20,701 nucleotides of DNA from JAFGED01 sp964551295. GTDB taxonomy: Bacteria > Chloroflexota > Anaerolineae > B4-G1. The notes under the pieces were generated by a model, which saw only the letters and a program-made list of their open reading frames with translations, searched no databases and was not told the DNA's origin. Positions 1-5,092 of the stretch are shown here, in pieces (positions within the stretch are counted from its first letter, which is position 1; each line of letters opens with the position of its first letter). The stretch spans positions 1-20,701 of the forward strand of contig CAZKDJ010000059.1 of assembly GCA_964551295.1 (NCBI GenBank). The letters are read 5' to 3'. Position numbers and translations under genes: made by a program.

Positions 1-185
1 ATTACAACGAGGCCCATCCCGGCCGCGAGATCTGGCACGACATCCTGATCCACGGTGGGGGAAACAGTCCCGACTGGACGTGGGGTTGCATCGCCCTGAA
101 CGACGATGACGTGATCGAACTTTTCGAACTGTTACAACACTCTCGGAATCGCGGCATTGGGGTACCCGTGATCATCGAGCGCTAA
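1..185 (+). CDS. L,D-transpeptidase (YkuD) family protein, C-terminal fragment
   Basis: The last 60 codons of a gene that begins before the window; the frame opens at base 3 and ends with TAA at 183-185. The fragment contains a conserved histidine in an ILIHGG motif and, about 15 residues later, the cysteine motif WGCIAL. These match the histidine and nucleophilic cysteine of the YkuD catalytic site, although the usual SHGC is here TWGC. Family members form 3-3 cross-links in peptidoglycan or attach proteins to it, outside the membrane. The next gene, 35 bases downstream on the same strand, is a second YkuD-type protein, so the two probably form an envelope operon. The N-terminal part, including any signal peptide, is not visible. 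Confidence 0.7.
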   Translation, partial: YNEAHPGREIWHDILIHGGGNSPDWTWGCIALNDDDVIELFELLQHSRNRGIGVPVIIER

Positions 186-220
186 TCGCCTATCAAGATT
201 CACTACATTGGAGAACCGAC

Positions 221-1420
221 ATGCGTCGCCATCAACTCACCATCTTACTGGTCATACTGGGAATCACCGTCTCGCTGCCCGTGAGCGCAGGGCCGTCCTC
301 GACGCTCATCCCGGACGACCTGGATGCCGACGTGCGTCCCGATCGCACACGGTACGTCTGCCTTCCCAGCCTGATGTGGCGCAATCCCGAACTGTGCCCC
401 TCTTATGGTCCCGGCCATACCGCCTACCGCATCTCCTCCATCCAACTGCCCCATCCACTGCCCGAACTACCCGTGGAGGAATTCGAGCACGACGAGGAAG
501 ACGAGCTCCTGCCGTATACCTACGCCATCGTCCGCAACCCCCCGTTGAACGTGTACAGTCACCCGATGGAGGCCGCGGCCGGACTGCCGCCGGTGCGCAC
601 TATGCTCTCCGGCGACTGGTGGGTCAGCCTGGTGGGTACGGTCGAGTACGAGGGGCAACTGTGGTACCAGATCAACAGCGGCGAATTCGTCCGCGCCGAC
701 GGGTTGGCGATGGCCTCACCCTCTCGTTTCCGGGGCGTCTACCTCACCGAACAACCGAGCCTGCCCTTCGCATGGACCAATCAATGGGTGCGGCCATCGG
801 TCGTGCCGCAGGGGAGCTACAACACCGCCGTCGATCCGCTCAACAAGTACACGCTGGTCACCATCTACGCCGAGGAGCGGCGCGCCGACCAGATCTGGTA
901 CCTGGTCGGCGAAGACCAGTGGATAGAGCAGTCGACCGTGGGCCGCGTGGACGTGGATCCGCCACCCGAGGGGGTTCCGGCAGGCGTCAAGTGGATCGAG
1001 GTCGATATCTTTGAGCAGACAATCGCCGCCTACGAGGGAGAGCGCATGGTCTATGCCTCGCTCATCTCCAGCGGACGGACGGGCACTGCCACACCGCCCG
1101 GTCTGTACCAACTGTGGGCCAAGATACGGGCGGGCAAGATGAGCAGCCCTGACGTGCCCGACGGCCACGCAAGCTACTATTACATCGAGGATGTGCCCTG
1201 GACGATGTACTTTCACCAGGCGTACGCACTGCATGCGGCCTTTTGGCACGACAACTTTGGCTTCACCCAGAGCCACGGCTGCGTCAACCTGACCCCGCGC
1301 GATTCCAAGTGGCTCTACTACTGGGCCGATCCCCCCATCTCCGAGGACGCCTCGGCGCTGTACATCGGCTCCGGTATGTCCAACACCTGGGTGTGGGTGC
1401 ACTTTACGCCGCCTTTCTGA
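221..1420 (+). CDS. Exported L,D-transpeptidase with N-terminal SH3-like region
   Basis: A 399-residue protein with an N-terminal signal peptide (basic MRRH, hydrophobic core, likely cleavage after VSA near residue 23). Residues about 90-250 look like one or two SH3-type wall-binding modules, with repeated short strands and motifs such as LWYQI and IWYLV. The YkuD domain runs from about residue 268, with H338, H343 and the active-site motif SHGCVNL containing C354. The expected reaction is peptide cross-link exchange in the cell wall through a cysteine acyl-enzyme. The ATG at 221 is preceded by a GGAG ribosome-binding site. A CapA-like lipoprotein gene starts 12 bases after its stop, suggesting co-transcription. 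The substrate could also be a protein-anchoring site rather than a cross-link. Confidence 0.85.
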   Translation: MRRHQLTILLVILGITVSLPVSAGPSSTLIPDDLDADVRPDRTRYVCLPSLMWRNPELCPSYGPGHTAYRISSIQLPHPLPELPVEEFEHDEEDELLPYTYAIVRNPPLNVYSHPMEAAAGLPPVRTMLSGDWWVSLVGTVEYEGQLWYQINSGEFVRADGLAMASPSRFRGVYLTEQPSLPFAWTNQWVRPSVVPQGSYNTAVDPLNKYTLVTIYAEERRADQIWYLVGEDQWIEQSTVGRVDVDPPPEGVPAGVKWIEVDIFEQTIAAYEGERMVYASLISSGRTGTATPPGLYQLWAKIRAGKMSSPDVPDGHASYYYIEDVPWTMYFHQAYALHAAFWHDNFGFTQSHGCVNLTPRDSKWLYYWADPPISEDASALYIGSGMSNTWVWVHFTPPF

Positions 1421-1432
1421 CGTGAGTCTCTC

Positions 1433-3121
1433 ATGACGACCACCGCCCCCTCCCGCCGCTCCCTGTGGCTCTACCTGCTCGCCGGGCTGACCCTGCTGGC
1501 AGGTTTGTTCGCCGCGTGCACCGAAAGGACGCCCACCGCCAATCCCGGCGTAACCCCCACCCCGACCCGCACGCCGCGCCCCACCGCCACGCTGACACCC
1601 ACGCCCACGCCGACGCCCGCCTGGCCGCTGAGTGTCTATGTGCCTCACGGGCTGCCCGCACCCGTCGCCGACGCGCTCGACGCCGCGATAACCGAGCACT
1701 CCGACCTGTTCACGCCAGCCACATCGCCCGCAGCCGCCGACGTGCAAGTGGTCATCGGCGATGGCGCTGGTGCTGAACGCTTGGCCGAGTGGGTGTATGC
1801 CGTCGCCGCGCCTTTCCCCACCCTAACCGACGAGATAAGCTGGGCCGACGTGCAGGCTGGTTGGAGCGGCGCCGCGTCCGGTCCCTTCGGCGGCCAAGCG
1901 CTGATGATGACGGACGACACGGCCAAGGCGCTGACCGCCGTGCTGGGCGAACCGGCCTCCGAGGCCATCGAGGTCGTCCCTGCGGAGGAGATCGTGCAGC
2001 GCGCGTGGGATACCCGCCCGACCTGGACTGTCATCCCCTTCGACCAACTTGAACCGCGCTGGAAGGTGCTGCGGCTGGATGGCGTCTCGGTGCTCGACAA
2101 GGGTCTGGATACCGGCACGTATCCACTGGTCGTGCGCGTCGGCCTGATCGGCAGGGAGCCCGGCGTCGCCAAGCTGCTGGAACTGATCGGCGACCCTCTG
2201 CTCAACCGCGACCCGCAGAAGATGACAGTGCTGATGATGACGGGCGTCACGGCGCTGGGGCGCTGCACCGCCGAGCGCATGGACCGCAACGGCGTGCTCT
2301 ACCCCGCCCAGGATATCCGCCCCTGGCTGATCGAGCCGGACATCACCCACATCAGCAACGAGGTCTCTTTTGCGGACAACTGCCAGCAGGTGTGCCGCGA
2401 CTCGGTCGTGTTCTGCGCCAAGCCCAATTATATCGATCTGTTCGAGAACCTGGACGTCGACGTGATCGAGCTGACGGGCAACCACCTGCTCGACTGGGGC
2501 CAGGGGGCGATGGACCTCTCGCTGGAGATGTACGACGAGCGCGGCTTTATCTACTATGGCGGCGGCTGGAACGTGACACAGGCGCAGCGCCCGCTGACCA
2601 TCGCCCACGGCGTGCACACGTTCGGCTTTGTCGGCTGCAACCCGGTGGGGCCGGACTTTGACTGGGCGACGGCCGATCGATCCGGATCGGCTCCCTGCGA
2701 CTACGACCGGATGCACGCCGACATCCGCCAGATGCGCGAGCAGGGTATCATCCCCATCGTCACCCTGCAGTACTGGGAGTTCGACCGCTTCGAGCCCACG
2801 CCACAGCAGATGGCCGATTTTCGCGCCATGGTCGACGCCGGCGCGGTGATCGTCAGCGGCAGCCAGGCCCATCACCCGCAGACGTTCGAGTTCCACAACG
2901 GCGTGTTTATCCACTACGGCCTGGGCAACCTGTTCTTCGACCAGATGCAGTGGATCGAGTACCGCCGCGAGTTCGTCGACCGGCACGTCTTTTACGACGG
3001 ACGGCACGTGGGCACCGAGGTCTTGACGGCGATGCTGGAGGATTACGCCCGCCCGCGCCCGATGAAGCCCCAGGAGCGGGAGGCGTTCCTGGGTGAGGTA
3101 TTCGCGGCGAGTGGGTGGTGA
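1433..3121 (+). CDS. CapA-like lipoprotein with N-terminal binding-protein-like region
   Basis: A 562-residue lipoprotein: the signal peptide ends in a LFAAC lipobox with C29, followed by a Thr/Pro-rich linker (about 37-64). Residues about 66-250 resemble a compact type-2 periplasmic binding fold; the stretch FPTLTDEISWADVQAGWSG is reminiscent of PstS-like proteins. Residues about 263-560 match the CapA/PGA_cap metallophosphatase-like family: TGNHLLDWG near 347, GSQAHHPQ near 476 and YGLGNLFFDQ near 495. The usual first metal-ligand motif GD is replaced by GV (TGVTALGR), and the LHWG-type histidine is replaced (LQYWEF), so catalytic activity is doubtful. It sits 12 bases behind an L,D-transpeptidase, pointing to an envelope role. 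A poly-gamma-glutamate function is not shown. Confidence 0.8.
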   Translation: MTTTAPSRRSLWLYLLAGLTLLAGLFAACTERTPTANPGVTPTPTRTPRPTATLTPTPTPTPAWPLSVYVPHGLPAPVADALDAAITEHSDLFTPATSPAAADVQVVIGDGAGAERLAEWVYAVAAPFPTLTDEISWADVQAGWSGAASGPFGGQALMMTDDTAKALTAVLGEPASEAIEVVPAEEIVQRAWDTRPTWTVIPFDQLEPRWKVLRLDGVSVLDKGLDTGTYPLVVRVGLIGREPGVAKLLELIGDPLLNRDPQKMTVLMMTGVTALGRCTAERMDRNGVLYPAQDIRPWLIEPDITHISNEVSFADNCQQVCRDSVVFCAKPNYIDLFENLDVDVIELTGNHLLDWGQGAMDLSLEMYDERGFIYYGGGWNVTQAQRPLTIAHGVHTFGFVGCNPVGPDFDWATADRSGSAPCDYDRMHADIRQMREQGIIPIVTLQYWEFDRFEPTPQQMADFRAMVDAGAVIVSGSQAHHPQTFEFHNGVFIHYGLGNLFFDQMQWIEYRREFVDRHVFYDGRHVGTEVLTAMLEDYARPRPMKPQEREAFLGEVFAASGW

Positions 3122-3163
3122 GTCAACAGATTTAGCGGATGGAACGGATTTTTTGACTTTGCC

Positions 3164-3598
3164 CTAATCCGGCGGCGTGACGTTTGTCAAATTGGCCGGG
3201 CGGGCGGTTTTTACGAGGGGCGGAAGTCGTTCCAACTGCTGCCGGTCGAGGGTGACGAGGGTGGTGCCGTATTGTTGCGCTACGACAGCATAGACGGCAT
3301 CTCCGCCACGCAACTGGGCAGTTGCTGCCAGATCGACTGCGCGGCTGGCTAGTGCTCCATCTAAAGATACCAGCGTCTGGTCAGGCCAGCCACGTATCAC
3401 CTCCGCGAGAGCCACCGCACGTTCAGCGTCGCCCAACACGCGCGCCACAGCAGCAGCGATCTCCACCAAGAGCAGCGTGGGGCAAAAGAGCGGAATGTGC
3501 TGCTGTTGTACCCAGGCCAGGAATGCCCGGCTGCCAGCGGAGTCCGCCTCGGTGGGATTCAGCGCGCTGACGTGAACGCTGGCATCAATGGTGTACAT
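3164..3598 (-). CDS. vapC: PIN-domain ribonuclease toxin, VapC family
   Basis: A 144-residue PIN domain, typical VapC length. The four acidic positions expected for the Mg/Mn-dependent RNase site are present: D5 (MYTIDAS), E46 (LLLVEIAAA), D100 (RGGDAVYA) and D118 (LVTLDRQ). VapC toxins cleave specific RNAs, often tRNA or rRNA, when freed from their antitoxin. The start follows a GAGGGGC ribosome-binding site. The antitoxin gene ends 9 bases upstream, the standard antitoxin-toxin order. It converges with the CapA-like gene; the 42-base spacer between them contains a short AGTCAA/TTGACT inverted repeat but no convincing terminator. All catalytic residues are present, so it is probably functional. 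Confidence 0.85.
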   Translation of the reverse strand: MYTIDASVHVSALNPTEADSAGSRAFLAWVQQQHIPLFCPTLLLVEIAAAVARVLGDAERAVALAEVIRGWPDQTLVSLDGALASRAVDLAATAQLRGGDAVYAVVAQQYGTTLVTLDRQQLERLPPLVKTARPANLTNVTPPD

Positions 3599-3607
3599 CG
3601 CGCCCCT

Positions 3608-3886
3608 CTACCGTCGCACAGCGTCGATCACGTCCTGCGTCGAAACATCCGCCGGCCAGGCGCTGCGGATCTCTTCCGCCAGTCGTTCGTACCGTTCCCA
3701 ATCCCCAACTACGGCCCCTTTGGCGGCTTTCACCATCTCCGCTTCCGCCTGCTCGGTATCCAGGGGCAAAATGGTGGCTACCGGGCGGCCCTGATACGTG
3801 ACCACGTACTCGGCTCGCTCCTCGCGCACCTGCCGGATCACCTCGCTGGTTCGCTCTCGCAACTCGCGCACACCGATCAATGACAT
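3608..3886 (-). CDS. Antitoxin, Phd/YefM family
   Basis: A protein of about 92 residues that partners the PIN toxin. Its N-terminal half (MSLIGVRELRERTSEVIRQV, then YVVTYQGRPVATILPL) is the classic Phd/YefM DNA-binding and dimerisation fold. The C-terminal half is acidic and charged, as expected of a toxin-neutralising tail. The ATG at 3886 is chosen over an upstream in-frame ATG at 3925 because it has AGGTGGAG just before it and because family members begin at this MSLI position; the longer version would lie over the promoter region. Such antitoxins repress their own operon. A direct repeat immediately upstream is a candidate operator. Confidence 0.85.
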   Translation of the reverse strand: MSLIGVRELRERTSEVIRQVREERAEYVVTYQGRPVATILPLDTEQAEAEMVKAAKGAVVGDWERYERLAEEIRSAWPADVSTQDVIDAVRR

Positions 3887-3897
3887 GTCTCCACCTG

Positions 3898-3916
3898 TAG
3901 TATCAAAAATAGTATC
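3898..3916 (-). promoter_or_regulatory. Candidate toxin-antitoxin operator (direct repeat)
   Basis: Two identical TAGTATC heptamers on the + strand at 3898-3904 and 3910-3916, separated by AAAAA (12-base period), lie between the predicted promoter and the antitoxin start. Phd/YefM antitoxins autoregulate by binding repeats in this position. The binding role is inferred. Confidence 0.4.
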
Positions 3917-3928
3917 TATTGCCACTAC

Positions 3929-3957
3929 ATTTTAGCACAAATCATTCATTCGAGCAA
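3929..3957 (-). promoter_or_regulatory. Candidate sigma70-type promoter of the toxin-antitoxin operon
   Basis: Reading the minus strand: TTGCTC (3957-3952), 17-base spacer, TAAAAT (3934-3929). This places transcription start about 35 bases before the antitoxin ATG, with the TAGTATC repeat inside the leader. Confidence 0.45.
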
Positions 3958-3986
3958 CAGCCTGCCACTCCCCGAATCGGCCAAAT

Positions 3987-4002
3987 GGTGTATAATGGCC
4001 AT
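3987..4002 (+). promoter_or_regulatory. -10 region, perfect TATAAT (repeated at 16194)
   Basis: TATAAT at 3991-3996 within GGTGTATAATGGCCAT, which occurs identically at 16194-16209. No convincing -35 box is visible 16-18 bases upstream. It would drive the small unknown gene at 4050 with a leader of about 45 bases made mostly of heptamer repeat. Confidence 0.45.
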
Positions 4003-4007
4003 CGTCA

Positions 4008-4035
4008 CAATCTCTAATCTCCGATCTCCAACAAC
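4008..4035 (+). repeat. Heptamer repeat, CAATCTC family, copy 1
   Basis: Contiguous 7-base units CAATCTC, TAATCTC, CGATCTC, CAACAAC at 4008, 4015, 4022 and 4029. They lie in the 5' leader of the gene at 4050, between its -10 box and its start codon. The same unit recurs at the 3' end of that gene. Confidence 0.7.
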
Positions 4036-4049
4036 AAGCGAGTAAACCT

Positions 4050-4430
4050 ATGGAAGAAAACCCAGCGCCCCCGCCCAACCCCATGGAATTTGGCTCCATG
4101 CCGCTGGATCCGATTTACGCCTGGGGGATCGTGCTGGAGCCGGTGGAGACCATGATCGAGCGCACAAGCGCCTTCATCGAGCAACTAGCCCGCGAGTCAT
4201 TCGAGCGGGGCGAGGAATTCGACGACGAGGAACTAGAGCGGCGCTTCCTTGACTTTTTTGACAGACTGGTGGAAGAAGGCACCCTGACCCGCTTGCCCGA
4301 TGCTCCGCCGGAGATGGGCCGCCGCGTTCTGGGCCCGCGCCGCTGGCTGCGCGCCCAGCGCATCCGCATCAACCGGATCGTCGCCCACTGGCAGGTCCAA
4401 TCTCCAGTCTCCAATCTCCAGACAAGCTGA
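4050..4430 (+). CDS. Hypothetical protein, acidic-helical with basic C-terminus
   Basis: A 126-residue protein of no family I recognise. The N-terminus is Pro-rich (MEENPAPPPNP). Residues about 30-80 are strongly charged and helical, with an acidic patch (ERGEEFDDEELERR), and residues about 95-113 are basic (GRRVLGPRRWLRAQRIRINR). No signal peptide or membrane segment is seen. The last 10 or so residues (QSPVSNLQTS) are encoded by a heptamer repeat, so the native C-terminus may have been shorter or different. No clear ribosome-binding site precedes the ATG. A TATAAT box lies 54 bases upstream. The gene stands alone between the toxin-antitoxin pair and the macrodomain gene; the reading frame is plausible but the function is unknown. 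Confidence 0.6.
   Translation: MEENPAPPPNPMEFGSMPLDPIYAWGIVLEPVETMIERTSAFIEQLARESFERGEEFDDEELERRFLDFFDRLVEEGTLTRLPDAPPEMGRRVLGPRRWLRAQRIRINRIVAHWQVQSPVSNLQTS
4398..4425 (+). repeat. Heptamer repeat, CAATCTC family, copy 2
   Basis: Units CAATCTC, CAGTCTC, CAATCTC and CAGACAA at 4398, 4405, 4412 and 4419, in exact 7-base register. They encode the extreme C-terminus of the preceding hypothetical protein; its stop codon follows at 4428-4430. Confidence 0.7.
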
Positions 4431-4452
4431 AAAGCTGTCGCGGGAGCACGCG

Positions 4453-5007
4453 TCAGCCAGTCTGGACCGCTAGTTCCCCGGCAAAGACGTCGAACGCGGA
4501 CTGGCCGTAGAGGCAAAAGACGACCCGCTCTAGCCCCGTCTTCCCCTCCAGGTAAGCGATAGCCGCCTGCAACATCACGCGCGCCGCCTCCTCCATCGGA
4601 TACCCAAAGATGCCCGTGCTGATGGCGGGCAGGGCCACCGACTTGAACTCGTGGTCGTCCGCCATCCGGAGCGCGGCGCGCACCGCCGAGGCCAGCAGCT
4701 CCACTGATCGGTCCGTACCATCGTAGACGGGACCCACGGCGTGGATCACGAACCTTCGGTTTCCCCCGGCTTTGAGTCTACCGCCGGAGGTGATGGCCGC
4801 CGAACCGGTGACTACCCGGCCGTGAGCCTGCACCCAGGCGTCGCTCTCGCTCTGGATCGCCGGGCCGCCCTTGCGGGAGATGACGCCGGCCACACCGCCG
4901 CCATGGGCCAGTCGCTCGTTAGCGGCGTTGACGATAGCGTCGACGTCCATCTCCGTGATATCGCCCTCGACCAATTCAAGCACCGTGTCGCTAACTTGAA
5001 TTCTCAT
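4453..5007 (-). CDS. Macrodomain protein, probable O-acetyl-ADP-ribose deacetylase
   Basis: A 184-residue stand-alone macrodomain. Motifs in order: GDIT (15-18), IVNAAN (25-30), HGGGVAGVI (35-43) and PAISTGIFGYP near 125-136, which together form the ADP-ribose pocket. Proteins of this MacroD/YmdB-like type hydrolyse O-acetyl-ADP-ribose or remove mono-ADP-ribose from proteins in the cytoplasm. The start has a good GGGAGGT ribosome-binding site 6 bases upstream. It is transcribed divergently from the DUF2723 glycosyltransferase gene, and a TATAAT box on its strand lies at 5048-5043. The precise substrate cannot be told from sequence. Confidence 0.88.
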   Translation of the reverse strand: MRIQVSDTVLELVEGDITEMDVDAIVNAANERLAHGGGVAGVISRKGGPAIQSESDAWVQAHGRVVTGSAAITSGGRLKAGGNRRFVIHAVGPVYDGTDRSVELLASAVRAALRMADDHEFKSVALPAISTGIFGYPMEEAARVMLQAAIAYLEGKTGLERVVFCLYGQSAFDVFAGELAVQTG

Positions 5008-5042
5008 CGCTTACCTCCCACACTCTCATACTCCCATACGCG

Positions 5043-5048
5043 ATTATA
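5043..5048 (-). promoter_or_regulatory. -10 box for macrodomain gene
   Basis: TATAAT on the minus strand, giving a leader of about 29 bases before the ATG at 5007. The expected -35 position (5071-5066) reads TGTCCC, a poor match. It is interleaved with the divergent promoter of the next gene. Confidence 0.4.
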
Positions 5049-5052
5049 CCAG

Positions 5053-5081
5053 TTGCCGCCCGTTTGGGACAGTGTTATAAT
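5053..5081 (+). promoter_or_regulatory. Promoter of DUF2723 gene, leaderless type
   Basis: TTGCCG (5053-5058), 17-base spacer, TATAAT (5076-5081). Only 11 bases separate the -10 box from the ATG at 5093, so the transcript should start within a few bases of the start codon. No ribosome-binding site is present. Confidence 0.6.
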
Positions 5082-5092
5082 GCCTGCCACCT

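Noticed and set aside
716..1747. A 343-codon minus-strand frame across two genes
   Set aside because: It spans the ends of two well-supported plus-strand genes and has a Gly/Arg-rich shadow composition.
1823..3007. A 394-codon open frame on the minus strand
   Set aside because: It lies wholly antisense to the CapA-like gene, has low-complexity Val/His/Asp-rich translation and no family motif; it is an artefact of GC-rich codon use.
3122..3163. CGGAT-repeat-like spacer between the CapA-like and toxin genes as a further heptamer array
   Set aside because: Only two CGGAT cores, 9-10 bases apart, with no sustained 7-base period; too little to call.
4008..4425. Possible CRISPR array from spaced short repeats
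   Set aside because: The units are 7 bases, contiguous and without spacers; no cas gene is near.
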